Source: Pseudonocardia sp. DSM 110487
Lineage (GTDB): Bacteria; Actinomycetota; Actinomycetes; Mycobacteriales; Pseudonocardiaceae
Reading direction: 5' to 3'
DNA: 64,000 bases
Assembly: GCF_019468565.1 (NCBI RefSeq)
Contig: NZ_CP080521.1
Coordinates: 5,766,001 to 5,830,000 of the forward strand
The notes under the pieces were generated by a model. It did not search any database and was not told where the DNA came from. It was given only the letters and a program-made list of their open reading frames with translations. How positions within the stretch are numbered: position 1 is the first letter of the stretch; every line of letters begins with the position of its first letter. This document shows positions 31,838 through 40,991 of this stretch, one piece after another. Position numbers and translations under genes: made by a program.

Positions 31838-33118
31838 TCAGGCGAGCGCCGGCTCGGCCGCCCGCTCCGCGCGGGAGTGCCGGGCGAGCACGGCTGCCAC
31901 TCCCACGGCGGCGAGCAGAGGGACCAGCCCGCAGAAGGCCATGCCCACCCGCGCGCCGAAGGCGTCGGTGATCCAGCCGACGACGGGCCCGCCCAGCGGC
32001 GTTCCCCCGACGAAGGCGAGCATGTAGAGGCTCATCACGCGGCCACGGACGTCGCCGTCCACCCACGACTGCACCGACGAGTTCGCCATCGCCTGGAACG
32101 CCAGGTTCACCACGCCCATCGCCACCAGCGCAGCGAGGAAGACCCCCAGCCCCGGCGCCAGTGCCGCCGCGAACTGGGCGACACCGAACGCGGCCCCGGC
32201 GAGCACGATCGTCCGCAGGCGCGTCCGGGTGCGCCCGCCCGCGATCAGCGCACCCGCCACCGAGCCGACCGCCAGCACGACGTTGAAGAGTCCGTAGAGC
32301 TGCGCCCCACCCGCGAACGTCTCGTCGGCCATCGCCGTGAGCACCACCGGGAACTTGAGCCCGAACGTGCCGACGACGCCGACGAGCACGATCGTCCAGG
32401 CCACATGCGGGCGCTCGGCCACGTAGCGCAACGCCGAGCGCAGCTGCCCTGGCGCCCGTTCCACCGGCGGCGTGCGGATCAGGTCGGCGGAGCGGATGAG
32501 CAGCAGGCCGACGATCGGGGCGACGTAGGACGCGGCGTTCGCGGCGAACGCCCACCCCGAGCCCACCGTGGCGATCATGACGCCGGCCACCGCAGGCCCG
32601 ACGAGGCGGCTGGTCTGGAAGACCGCCGCGTTCAGGGCGATGGCGTTGCGGACGTACCGATCCGGCACGACCTCGTTGACGAAGACCTGGCGCGTCGGGT
32701 TGTCGACGACGAACACGAGGCCGGCGGCGAGCGCGAACAGGTAGACGTGCTCGACACGCACGTGCCCGGTGATCGTCATGACGGCGAGGACGCCGCTCAG
32801 GATGCCGTTCAAGGTCTGGGTGACCATCAGGACGGCCCGCTTCGGGTAGCGGTCGGCGATCATGCCGCCGTACATGCCGAGCAGCAGCATCGGCAGGAAC
32901 TGACAGGCCATCGCGATGCCGACGGCGGCGGGGCTCCCGCTGAGCTCCAGAACCAGCCATTCCAGGGCGATGTTCTGCATCCACGTGCCGGTGCTGGCGA
33001 TCGCGTGAGCACTGAGGTAGATACGGAAGTTGGGGACGCGGAGTGCGATGAATGTGCTGGATGCGCGAGCAGTGGATGTGGTCCCGCTCACGGGTATGTC
33101 GGCCGCAGCCGTTGTCAC
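31838..33118 (-). CDS. MFS transporter, EntS/MFS_3-type
   Basis: This 426-residue major facilitator has 12 predicted helices. It includes NFRIYLSAHAIASTGTWMQNIALEWLVLELSGSP and GGMIADRYPKRAVLMVTQ, characteristic of the EntS-like exporter group. GTG 33118 is chosen because AAGGG lies 6 nt upstream; an earlier ATG at 33157 would extend into the divergent promoter. It lies divergent to a lysR-family gene, likely its regulator. Confidence 0.9.
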   Translation of the reverse strand: MTTAAADIPVSGTTSTARASSTFIALRVPNFRIYLSAHAIASTGTWMQNIALEWLVLELSGSPAAVGIAMACQFLPMLLLGMYGGMIADRYPKRAVLMVTQTLNGILSGVLAVMTITGHVRVEHVYLFALAAGLVFVVDNPTRQVFVNEVVPDRYVRNAIALNAAVFQTSRLVGPAVAGVMIATVGSGWAFAANAASYVAPIVGLLLIRSADLIRTPPVERAPGQLRSALRYVAERPHVAWTIVLVGVVGTFGLKFPVVLTAMADETFAGGAQLYGLFNVVLAVGSVAGALIAGGRTRTRLRTIVLAGAAFGVAQFAAALAPGLGVFLAALVAMGVVNLAFQAMANSSVQSWVDGDVRGRVMSLYMLAFVGGTPLGGPVVGWITDAFGARVGMAFCGLVPLLAAVGVAAVLARHSRAERAAEPALA

Positions 33119-33229
33119 GGATAACCCTTCGTAGTGCAACAGAAATCCGTACCTCATGATCCCGCCCGAGTGACGTATTGTGAACGACGATCAGCCGACT
33201 AACTGTTATTGCGGAGTGATATAGCGCAG

Positions 33230-34096
33230 ATGATCTACGACCCGGCCCAGCTCCAGACGTTCCTCGCCGTCGCCCAGACCCGCAGCTTCACGCAGGCCGC
33301 TGCGCGGCTCGGCATCCGGCAGCCCACGGTCAGCCAGCACGTCCGCAAGCTCGAGGAGGCCACCGGGCGCGTGCTCGTGCACCGGGACACGCACAGCGTC
33401 TCGATGACGCCCGACGGCGAGGCCATGATCGGGTTCGCCCGGTCCATCCTCGCCGCGCACGAGCAGGCGGCCAACTACTTCAACGGGGAGCGACCGCACG
33501 GGCGGCTGCGGATCGGGATGTCCGACGACCTCGCGCTCACCCGGCTCCCGCAGATCCTGCGCGATTTCCGCCGCGACCACCCGCTCGTCGACCTCGACCT
33601 GTCCATCGACCAGAGCGGCTTCCTGCACCGCAGGCTGGAGAACGACAAGCTCGACCTCTTCGTGGGCAAGCGTCCCAGGGGCGAGCCGAGGGGCCAGCTC
33701 GTGAAGCGCGACCGCCTCGTCTGGGTCGGCACGGCGGCCACCCGGCTCGACCCGACCAAGCCGCTCCCACTGGTCGTCTACCCGAACCCGAGCCTGTCCC
33801 GCTCCGCGATGGAGAGCGCCCTGCAGCGCGCCACCATCACCTACCGCCCCGCGTGCGTGTGCCGCGGGGTCAACGGCCTGATCGGGGCGGTCGCGGCGGG
33901 CATCGGGATCTCGGCGCTGGCCAGCAGCCTCGTCCCGGTGCAGCTCACCCCGCTCGGCCCGCAGCACCGGCTGCCCGAGCTCGGCTACCTCGACCTCGTC
34001 CTGCTCACCAACCCGCGCACCGAGGGCCGCCCGGCCGCGAAGGCACTGGCGGCCGCCGTGCTCGCAAGCGGCCCGACCAGCCTCTCGGCCACATGA
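33230..34096 (+). CDS. LysR-family transcriptional regulator
   Basis: This 288-residue protein has an N-terminal helix-turn-helix (FTQAAARLGIRQPTVSQHVRKLEEATGRVLVHR, about residues 18-50) and a substrate-binding domain starting at GRLRIGMSDDLAL. ATG 33230 gives the standard start MIYDPAQLQTF. It is separated by 111 nt from the divergent MFS gene; I found no convincing T-N11-A dyad there. The effector is unknown. Confidence 0.92.
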   Translation: MIYDPAQLQTFLAVAQTRSFTQAAARLGIRQPTVSQHVRKLEEATGRVLVHRDTHSVSMTPDGEAMIGFARSILAAHEQAANYFNGERPHGRLRIGMSDDLALTRLPQILRDFRRDHPLVDLDLSIDQSGFLHRRLENDKLDLFVGKRPRGEPRGQLVKRDRLVWVGTAATRLDPTKPLPLVVYPNPSLSRSAMESALQRATITYRPACVCRGVNGLIGAVAAGIGISALASSLVPVQLTPLGPQHRLPELGYLDLVLLTNPRTEGRPAAKALAAAVLASGPTSLSAT

Positions 34097-34114
34097 ACGA
34101 GGCATGATCGTCTC

Positions 34115-34729
34115 GTGATCGACCACCTCGTGTACGCCACCCCCGATCTCGACGCCACCGTCGCCGACCTGGCCGGGCAGGGGCTCGCCCTCAGCCCCGG
34201 CGGCTCCCACGACGGCCGGGGCACCCGCAACGCTCTCGCCGACCTCGGCGGCGGCGCCTACCTCGAGGTACTCGGCCCCGACCCGGACCAGCCCGTACCC
34301 GGAGAGCCGCGGCCGGGCGGCGTCGACGCGCTCACCGCCCCGCGCCTGGTCGCGTGGGCGACGCCGGTCGCGGACCTGGACGATGCCGTGGCCGCGGCAC
34401 GTGCCCGCGGCCACGACCCCGGCGCCGCACGCGACATGGCCCGCCTGCGCGGTGACGGGGTGCGGCTGGCGTGGCGGCTCACCCCGATGCCAGCCACCGT
34501 GCCCGCGGTGCTGCCGTTCCTCATCGCGTGGGGCGACACGGAACACCCCAGCGTGAGCGCCGCCCACGGCGCGCGGCTGGAGTCGTTCACGGTCGCGCAC
34601 CCCGACCCGGCGGCCGTTCGGGAGCGCCTCGCCGCACTCGGCGTCACCGACCTCACGGTCGAGCCGGCACCCGAGCCGGCGCTCCGCGCGGTGATCCGGA
34701 CGCCGTCCGCCCGCGTCGAGCTCGCCTGA
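34115..34729 (+). CDS. VOC/glyoxalase-like domain protein
   Basis: This 204-residue protein has the N-terminal pattern DHLVYATPDLDATVADLAG and AYLEVLGPDPDQP, typical of glyoxalase-like domain proteins (PF13468). A second half-barrel begins near residue 130. A metal-binding role is possible but not demonstrated. GTG start at 34115. Its 3' end overlaps the convergent DUF2306 gene by 77 nt. Confidence 0.82.
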   Translation: MIDHLVYATPDLDATVADLAGQGLALSPGGSHDGRGTRNALADLGGGAYLEVLGPDPDQPVPGEPRPGGVDALTAPRLVAWATPVADLDDAVAAARARGHDPGAARDMARLRGDGVRLAWRLTPMPATVPAVLPFLIAWGDTEHPSVSAAHGARLESFTVAHPDPAAVRERLAALGVTDLTVEPAPEPALRAVIRTPSARVELA

Positions 34730-35336
34730 TCAGCACCTCCGCGACGATCAGGTTGATCACGCAGCCGAGGACCTGACCGACCGGGATCAGCGACGTCACG
34801 GCAGCAGGTGCGTCGGCGGGCGTGATCGCGCCGGTGGAAAGCCCCGTCAGCAGCAGGATCGGCACCACGATCCGGGCGGTGACGGCGAGGAAGGTCAGCG
34901 CGTAGTTGCGCGTCATCCACGCGCGGTGCGCCGCGACGTCGCCCCGGCGGATCGCGCGGACCGCCAGCCCGCCGGTCACCAGCCACCCGATCGCGACGAT
35001 CACGAGCCCGACCTGGGTGACCAGCCGGCCCGACAGCAGCGCGACCGGGACGGCGGCCAGCGCCGAGGGCAGCACGCCTGCCATGAGGTAGGTGCGCCCG
35101 ATCCGGCGGTGCCACCGCCTGCGGGCGCGGATGGCAGGCACGAACTGCAGCGGCCCGAGCACCAGCGCCACGGTCGCGGTGAAGATGTGCGCGACCAGCA
35201 GGGCGTGGTGCGGGCCCCCGTCGACCTCGATCCGGCTGGACCCGAGCGCGTACGGGCCGGCCAGCGCCGCGCCGGCGACCACCGCGACCAGCAGCATCAG
35301 CCAGATCCGGCGGGGGCGCAGCACCTGGAGGTCCAT
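34653..35336 (-). CDS. DUF2306-like membrane protein
   Basis: This 227-residue protein has about seven hydrophobic segments. Conserved-looking polar motifs are HIFTATVALVLGPLQFVPAIRARRRWHRRIGRTYL and AHRAWMTRNYALTFLAVTARI, with His residues that could bind haem or metal. ATG 35336 is used; ATG 35426 is in frame but adds a polar 30-residue tail. Its function is unknown. It overlaps the VOC gene at the 3' end. Confidence 0.8.
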   Translation of the reverse strand: MDLQVLRPRRIWLMLLVAVVAGAALAGPYALGSSRIEVDGGPHHALLVAHIFTATVALVLGPLQFVPAIRARRRWHRRIGRTYLMAGVLPSALAAVPVALLSGRLVTQVGLVIVAIGWLVTGGLAVRAIRRGDVAAHRAWMTRNYALTFLAVTARIVVPILLLTGLSTGAITPADAPAAVTSLIPVGQVLGCVINLIVAEVLIRRARRGRTASGSPRGAPARVPARP

Positions 35337-35471
35337 GTCCTCGATCGTCGGCCGCGCCGGCCGGGGCGTCGTCCGCTCAGGGTGGGCGATCGGCGTACTC
35401 CCGTCGACGTAGGTGATCCACGCCATGATCGGCTTGAGGTGAACCCGAGTTGAGGTTCGACGATCGGCCCC

Positions 35472-36071
35472 ATGACGTACTCGCTGCCCGACCTGCCCTA
35501 CGACTACGGCGCCCTCGCCCCGCACATCACCGGCGAGATCATGGAGCTGCACCACTCCAAGCACCACCAGACCTACGTCGGCGCCCTCAACCAGACCCTC
35601 GACAAGCTCGCCGACGCCCGCGACAAAGGCGACTTCAGCACCATCGTCGGCCTCGAGAAAACCCTCGCCTTCAACCTCGGCGGCCACGTCAACCACTCCA
35701 CCTTCTGGCAGAACCTCTCCCCCGACGGCGGCGACCAGCCCACCGGCGAACTCGCCGCCGCCCTCGACGAGCACTTCGGCTCCTTCGACGCCTTCCAGGC
35801 CCACTTCACCGCCGCCGCCACCACCATCCAGGGCTCCGGCTGGGCCATCCTCGGCTGGGACACCCTCGGGCAGCGCCTGCTCATCCACCAGCTCTACGAC
35901 CAGCAGGCCAACCTCCCAGCAGGCCAGATCCCCATCGCCATGCTCGACATGTGGGAACACGCCTTCTACCTGCAGTACCGCAACGTCAAGCCGGACTACG
36001 TCAAGGCCTGGTGGAACGTCGTGAACTGGGCCGACGCGCAGGCGCGCTTCGAGAAGGCCCGCGGAGCCTGA
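35472..36071 (+). CDS. sodA: Superoxide dismutase (Fe/Mn family)
   Basis: This 199-residue cytoplasmic enzyme dismutes superoxide. All four metal ligands are visible: His in HHSKHHQTYVG, His in HVNHSTFW, Asp and His in DMWEHAFYLQY. GSGWAIL and the C-terminal WWNVVNW are normal. Its codons are almost uniformly C-ending, fitting high expression. It is followed after 2 nt by the flavin reductase gene. Confidence 0.97.
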   Translation: MTYSLPDLPYDYGALAPHITGEIMELHHSKHHQTYVGALNQTLDKLADARDKGDFSTIVGLEKTLAFNLGGHVNHSTFWQNLSPDGGDQPTGELAAALDEHFGSFDAFQAHFTAAATTIQGSGWAILGWDTLGQRLLIHQLYDQQANLPAGQIPIAMLDMWEHAFYLQYRNVKPDYVKAWWNVVNWADAQARFEKARGA

Positions 36072-36073
36072 TC

Positions 36074-36601
36074 ATGACCGCGACCGGGACAGCAGCGCGG
36101 ACGGGCCTGCTCGCGAGCGCGTTCCGGGACGCTTTCCGCCACCACCCCACCGGCGTCGCCGTGGTCACCGCGCGCGACGGCGCCGGCGGGCCGGTGGGGC
36201 TCACCGCCTCGTCGGTGGCGTCGGTGTCGCTCTCGCCGCCCGCGCTCGTGCTGTCGATCTCCCACCGGGCGAGCGCGGCCGCGGCGCTGCTGGCCGCCGA
36301 CTGGTTCCTCGTGCACCTGCTCGAGGCGCGCAACGTCGAGCTGGCCATGCGCTTCGCGACGTCGGATGCGGACCGGTTCGGCCCTGCCACCGGGTGGACG
36401 CCGCTCGCCACCGGGGAGCCGTGGTTCCCGGAGGCGCCGACGGCGCTGCGCTGCCGCCCGCTGACCCGCACCCCGGTCGGGGACGCGACGGTGGTCACCG
36501 CGGAGGTGGTCGGGGTGCGCTCCTCGGGACGCGCGGGGATGCCGCTGATCCACCACGACCGCGGGTACCACGTCCTCGGACCGGCGCTGCCCGTTTCGTG
36601 A
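36074..36601 (+). CDS. Flavin reductase family protein (FMN-binding split barrel)
   Basis: This 175-residue protein of the flavin reductase-like domain supplies reduced FMN/FAD or reduces a substrate with it. Family traits are FRHHPTGVAVVTA, GLTASSVASVSLSPPALVLSI and the C-terminal PLIHHDRGYHVLG. It begins 2 nt after sodA, so the pair is one transcript, suggesting handling of flavin-derived oxygen radicals. No partner monooxygenase is adjacent. Confidence 0.9.
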   Translation: MTATGTAARTGLLASAFRDAFRHHPTGVAVVTARDGAGGPVGLTASSVASVSLSPPALVLSISHRASAAAALLAADWFLVHLLEARNVELAMRFATSDADRFGPATGWTPLATGEPWFPEAPTALRCRPLTRTPVGDATVVTAEVVGVRSSGRAGMPLIHHDRGYHVLGPALPVS

Positions 36602-36676
36602 CGACTGGGAGCGGCGCGAACGGGCCGGACGGAGGACCATCGGGGGTGGGTGGAGCACACCCCCCAGGAGGTGCAC

Positions 36677-38770
36677 GTGCCGCAGGACCGACCCGGACCC
36701 AACCCCGGGCCTTTCGACGACCTCTTCGAGCGGCTCATCGGCAACCTCGAGAGCACGCTCGGCGACACGCTGGGCGGAACCACCGGCCGGCGCCCCGCCA
36801 CCGGCGGCCGCACCCCCAAGCTCGACCGGTTCGGCCGGGATCTCACCGCCGACGCCGCACGGGGCGCGCTCGACCCGGTGATCGGCCGCGACGCCGAGAT
36901 CGACCAGGTGCTGGAGGTCCTCTCCCGCCGCACGAAGAACAACCCGGTGCTCGTCGGCGACCCGGGCGTCGGCAAGACCGCGATCGCGGAGGGCGTCGCC
37001 CAGCGGGTGGCCGACGGTGCCGTCCCGGAGGCGCTGCGGGGTGTGCGGGTGGTGGCGCTCGACCTCGGCGGCATGGTGGCGGGCACCCGCTACCGCGGCG
37101 ACTTCGAGCAGCGGCTCACCGGCGTCATCGACGAGGTCGTGGCCGCGGAGCGCTCGATCGTGCTGTTCCTCGACGAGCTGCACGCCGTGATCGGCGCGGG
37201 ATCCGCCGAGGGCGCGCCGATGGACGCAGCCACCCTGCTCAAGCCCGCGCTCGCCCGCGGCGACCTGCGGCTGATCGGTGCCACCACGATGCGGGAGTAC
37301 CGGCGCCACATCGAGAAGGACGCCGCGTTGGAGCGCCGCTTCGAGCCCGTGCCGATCGCGGAGCCGACGGTCGAGGCCACGATCGGGATCCTGCGGGGTC
37401 TGCGCCCGCGCTACGAGGAGCACCACGGCGTGCGGATCAGTGACGCGGCCATCGTGGCCGCCGCCGAGATGTCCGACCGGTACGTACCCGACCGGTTCCT
37501 GCCCGACAAGGCGATCGACCTGCTGGACCGGGCGAGCTCCCGGGCGCGGATCCGAGCAGGCGAGCCCGCGGGCCCGGTCGACAGCGCGGGGAACCATGCC
37601 GGTGAGGAGGAGCTGGAGCAGCTGCGCCGGGCGCGCGAGGTGGCCGTCGACGCCGAGGACTTCGAGCGCGCCCACCTGCTCACCCGCGAGATCGAGGCGG
37701 CCGAGGTCGCGCTGGGCGTCCCCGCCCCGAACCTGCGCAAGGACAGCGGATCCGTCGAGATCGGGCCCGACGACGTGGCCCGCATCGTCTCCGACAGCAC
37801 CGGCATCCCGATCGCCCAGCTCACCGGCGCCGAGCGGCGCAAGCTGCTGGACCTCGAAGCGCTGTTGCACCGGCGGGTCGTCGGGCAGAACGAGGCCGTC
37901 GAGACCGTGGCCGACGCGGTGCGCGCGGGGCGCGCCGGCCTCGCCCACCCGGACCGGCCGGTGGGCTCGTTCCTGTTCCTCGGCCCCACCGGCGTCGGCA
38001 AGACCGAGCTGGCACGGGCGCTCGCCGAGGCCCTCTTCGGCAACCCCGACGCGCTCCTGCGCTTCGACATGAGCGAGTTCTCCGACCGCAGCAGCGCGTT
38101 CCGGCTGGTCGGCGCGCCACCCGGGCACGTCGGCTACGACGACGCCGGCCAGCTCACCGAGGCCGTCCGCCGCACCCGCTACGCCGTGCTCCTGCTCGAC
38201 GAGATCGAGAAGGCGAACGCCGAGGTCATCAACACGCTGCTGCAGGTGCTCGACGCGGGCCGGCTCACAGACTCACACGGCCGCGCCGTCGACTTCACCC
38301 ACACCGTGGTGATCATGACGAGCAACCTCGGCGCCGACCGCCTCCTCGCCGCCGCGGGACGGCCCGTCGACGAGGTCCGGGAGGGCGTGCTCGCCATAGC
38401 ACGCCTGCACTTCCGACCCGAGTTCCTCAACCGGATCGACGACATCGTGCTCTTCTCCGCCCTCGACCGCGGCGAGCTGCGGCGCATCACCGAGATGCTG
38501 CTCGAGGGCACGGCCGACCGGCTGCGGGCACAGGGCGTCGAGCTCGAGGCCACGCCCGCCGCCATCGACTGGCTCGCCGAGCGCGGCCACCAGCCCGAGC
38601 TCGGGGCCCGGCCACTGCGACGCACCATCGCGCGCGAGGTCGACCGCGTGCTCTCCCGGCTGATCATCGGCGGCGAGCTGGGGCCCGGTGGGCGGGTGGT
38701 GGCGGACGTGCGCGAAGGGGCGCTGGTGCTGGAGCCGCAGGCACCGGGCGGATCCGCATCGGCGAAGTGA
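36677..38770 (+). CDS. Double-AAA+ Clp/Hsp100-type ATPase lacking N-domain and ClpP loop
   Basis: This 697-residue protein has two AAA+ modules: GDPGVGKT / FLDELHA and GPTGVGKT / LLDEIEK, with arginine-finger regions RRFEPV and PEFLNRID. The usual double Clp_N repeat is absent; only about 60 Gly/Pro-rich residues precede module 1. The middle domain is short (EELEQLRRAREVAVDAEDFERAHLL) unlike the long ClpB coiled coil. No IGF/VGF ClpP-docking tripeptide is seen after SNLG. It may be a stand-alone unfoldase. GTG 36677 follows AGGAGG by 5 nt. Confidence 0.9.
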   Translation: MPQDRPGPNPGPFDDLFERLIGNLESTLGDTLGGTTGRRPATGGRTPKLDRFGRDLTADAARGALDPVIGRDAEIDQVLEVLSRRTKNNPVLVGDPGVGKTAIAEGVAQRVADGAVPEALRGVRVVALDLGGMVAGTRYRGDFEQRLTGVIDEVVAAERSIVLFLDELHAVIGAGSAEGAPMDAATLLKPALARGDLRLIGATTMREYRRHIEKDAALERRFEPVPIAEPTVEATIGILRGLRPRYEEHHGVRISDAAIVAAAEMSDRYVPDRFLPDKAIDLLDRASSRARIRAGEPAGPVDSAGNHAGEEELEQLRRAREVAVDAEDFERAHLLTREIEAAEVALGVPAPNLRKDSGSVEIGPDDVARIVSDSTGIPIAQLTGAERRKLLDLEALLHRRVVGQNEAVETVADAVRAGRAGLAHPDRPVGSFLFLGPTGVGKTELARALAEALFGNPDALLRFDMSEFSDRSSAFRLVGAPPGHVGYDDAGQLTEAVRRTRYAVLLLDEIEKANAEVINTLLQVLDAGRLTDSHGRAVDFTHTVVIMTSNLGADRLLAAAGRPVDEVREGVLAIARLHFRPEFLNRIDDIVLFSALDRGELRRITEMLLEGTADRLRAQGVELEATPAAIDWLAERGHQPELGARPLRRTIAREVDRVLSRLIIGGELGPGGRVVADVREGALVLEPQAPGGSASAK

Positions 38771-38786
38771 CCGCGGCACTGGCCGC

Positions 38787-39590
38787 TCAGGGTTTCCGCG
38801 CGACTCCACCCCAGGGTGCGTCCGGCACCGGGGCTTGATCTCCGATGACGCGTTCGGGTCGCCAGAGTGGCACCGGTCCGAAGCCGGGCTCGACGAATTC
38901 GAGGCCGTCGAAGAAGCTGCGCAGCTCGTCGGGGGTGCGCAGGTTGTAGGGCACGGCGCCGGTCTCGGCGTACTGGTCGTGCGCCGCGGTGGCCTGTTCG
39001 GTGGGTACGCCGTCCGAGAGGGCGAGGTAGCTTCCCGTGGGCGTCGCCGCGACCAGCGCTCGGACCAGGTTGCGTGCCTGGGTGGTGTCGGGGATGTGGC
39101 CGAGGACGCCGAAGAACAGCACCGCCACGGGTTGTGTCAGGTCGAGGACCTCGGAGGCGCCCCGCAGGACGGCGTCGGGGTCGTTCATGTCGGCGTCGAG
39201 GTAGAGGGTTCGGCCCTCGGGCGCGCTCCTGAGCAGGGCACGGGCATGGGCCAGGACGAGGGGGTCGTTGTCGACGTAGACCACATGGGCGTCCGGGGCG
39301 ACGGCCTGGGCGACCTCGTGGGTGTTGTTGGCGGTCGGGAGCCCGGTTCCGATGTCGAGGAACTGGCGGATGCCGGCTTCACCGGCGAGGTAGCGCACCG
39401 CGCGCACGAGGAAGGCGCGCGTCTCGCGGGCCGCGGTGAGGATGTCCGGCATGAGCTTGACGAACTCATCGCCCGCTTCGCGGTCGACGGCGTAGTTGTC
39501 CTTGCCGCCGAGCCAGTAGTTCCAGATGCGGGCCGAGTGGGGAACGGTCGTGTCCATGCCTGTGCCGCGCTCCGCGTCGTCATGGCTCAT
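38787..39590 (-). CDS. SAV2177-family SAM-dependent methyltransferase (DUF574)
   Basis: This 267-residue actinobacterial methyltransferase-like protein has the family opening PHSARIWNYWLGGKDNYAVDREAG, the SAM motif FLDIGTGLPTANNTHEVAQ, VVYVDNDPLVLAHARALL and TLYLDADMNDP. The family is abundant in actinomycetes, but substrates are unknown. ATG 39590 is used; ATG at the internal MDTTVPHS is possible. It lies downstream of the marR-family gene on the same strand. Confidence 0.9.
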   Translation of the reverse strand: MSHDDAERGTGMDTTVPHSARIWNYWLGGKDNYAVDREAGDEFVKLMPDILTAARETRAFLVRAVRYLAGEAGIRQFLDIGTGLPTANNTHEVAQAVAPDAHVVYVDNDPLVLAHARALLRSAPEGRTLYLDADMNDPDAVLRGASEVLDLTQPVAVLFFGVLGHIPDTTQARNLVRALVAATPTGSYLALSDGVPTEQATAAHDQYAETGAVPYNLRTPDELRSFFDGLEFVEPGFGPVPLWRPERVIGDQAPVPDAPWGGVARKP

Positions 39591-39643
39591 GGCCGAAGCA
39601 TGGCATGTGAGCACCTCGGCGCCCGCGTCCAGGAGCTGGCGCC

Positions 39644-40084
39644 TCAGGGCAGTTCGGACTCCAACCGCCGCAGATACCCGGCGAACCGGCCGGCGTCCTC
39701 CGGATCCCAGCCTGCGGTGAGCCGGGCGAACGCCTTCTCCTGCCACGCGTGCGAGGCGGCGAGCAGCTCGCGACCGGACGGAGTGAGGGTGAGCACCGCC
39801 CGCCGGGCGTCGGCCTCGGACGGCCTGCGCTCCAGGTACCCGTTCTCCACCGCAGCCGTCACGAACCGGCTGGCGCCGGAGCGGTCGATCCCCAGCTGGT
39901 GGGCGACGTCGGCGACCGCAACCTCGGCGCCGTGCCGGGACGCGGCCGCCACGGCGTCGAGCACGAGGATGTCCTGCACCCGGCGCTGCTCCCCCGTCAG
40001 GTCCTCCGACGCCTGCAGGATCCAGCGCCGCGACCAGTACCGCACCAGGCGGAACAGCGCCGCCCCCGGCCTTCCCGTTTCCAC
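39644..40084 (-). CDS. MarR-family transcriptional regulator
   Basis: This 146-residue winged-helix dimer has VADVAHQLGIDRSGASRFVTAAVENGYLERRPSEADARRAVLTLTPSGREL, the complete recognition helix and wing. GTG 40084 with GGGAGG a few bases upstream is chosen. A GTGCG-ATA-CGCAC dyad lies 15 nt upstream, suggesting autoregulation. It sits below the NmrA-like gene on the same strand. Confidence 0.9.
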   Translation of the reverse strand: METGRPGAALFRLVRYWSRRWILQASEDLTGEQRRVQDILVLDAVAAASRHGAEVAVADVAHQLGIDRSGASRFVTAAVENGYLERRPSEADARRAVLTLTPSGRELLAASHAWQEKAFARLTAGWDPEDAGRFAGYLRRLESELP

Positions 40085-40098
40085 CGAACCTCCCTCGC

Positions 40099-40111
40099 GT
40101 GCGATACGCAC
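40099..40111. promoter_or_regulatory. MarR-type operator
   Basis: GTGCG-ATA-CGCAC is a perfect 5-bp dyad immediately upstream of the ribosome-binding site of the marR-family gene; it is probably an autoregulatory site. Confidence 0.5.
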
Positions 40112-40181
40112 ACGATAAGGGCACGTGATCTTCTCCGCGACGCCGCCCGCCATCGTGTAGTCGGCCCAGCCGGTACGACGC

Positions 40182-40991
40182 TCACGTCCCCACCACCTCG
40201 CGGAACGACCGCGGCGGGCGGCCCGTGACGTCCTGCACGGCCGAGGTCGTGCGGTCCTCGGCACCGCGGGCGATCCCCTCGTCGAGGGCCGCGAGCACCG
40301 CCGCGAAGTCCGCCGGGTAGCCGGCCGCCACGAATCGCCCGGCGAGCTCCGCAACGTTGACCGCGCGGTGCCGCACGGGGCGGCCGATGACGTCGGTGAG
40401 CACCGCGGCGGCGTCGGCGTAGCTCAGCGCCTCGGGACCGGTGAGCACGTACTCGCCGACGTGCGGCTTCTCGTCGGCCAGGGCGTGCGCGGCCACCGCC
40501 GCGATGTCGCCCGCGTCGACGAACGCCACGCGCCCGCTGCCGGTGGCCGTGACGATCTCGCCGTCGGCGCGCGCGGACCGGGCGTGCGGGTGGTCCCCGA
40601 GGAAGTTCTGCATGAACCAGGACGGCCGCAGCACCGTGGGCTCCGGGACGCCGGCACGCACCATCTGGTGCAGCTCGCCCAGCACGGGGGCGCCCTCCGG
40701 CACGGCCGAGGAGCTGAGGAGCACCACTCGCCGCACCCCGCCCTCCCGCGCCCGGTCGAGGAACGGCGCCACGAGCGGCGCGGGATCGGCGACGCCGACC
40801 GGGGCCACCAGGTACACCGCGCACACCCTGTCGAGCGCGGCGGCGTGGGTGCCGGGATCGGCCCACTCGAAGCGGACCTGCCCGTCCATTGGGCGACGGC
40901 TCGCGACGCGTACCGGCACGTCGCGCTCGCGCAACGCGGCGGCGACGCGACTGCCGGTGGTCCCGGTGCCACCCGTGATCAGCACGGTCAC
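40182..40991 (-). CDS. NmrA-like NAD(P)-binding oxidoreductase
   Basis: This 269-residue atypical SDR has the N-terminal TVLITGGTGTTGSRVAAAL (GxxGxxG). AVYLVAPVG and VVLLSSSAVPEG match NmrA/QOR2-type proteins, and no YxxxK active site is seen, so it may be a redox sensor or a quinone reductase. The GTG start overlaps the SnoaL-like stop. The pair is divergent from the tetR-family gene, and the shared 19-bp dyad suggests TetR control. Confidence 0.88.
   Translation of the reverse strand: MTVLITGGTGTTGSRVAAALRERDVPVRVASRRPMDGQVRFEWADPGTHAAALDRVCAVYLVAPVGVADPAPLVAPFLDRAREGGVRRVVLLSSSAVPEGAPVLGELHQMVRAGVPEPTVLRPSWFMQNFLGDHPHARSARADGEIVTATGSGRVAFVDAGDIAAVAAHALADEKPHVGEYVLTGPEALSYADAAAVLTDVIGRPVRHRAVNVAELAGRFVAAGYPADFAAVLAALDEGIARGAEDRTTSAVQDVTGRPPRSFREVVGT

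Noticed and set aside
33119..33229. LysR operator between MFS and lysR-family genes
   Set aside because: No clear T-N11-A dyad could be supported.
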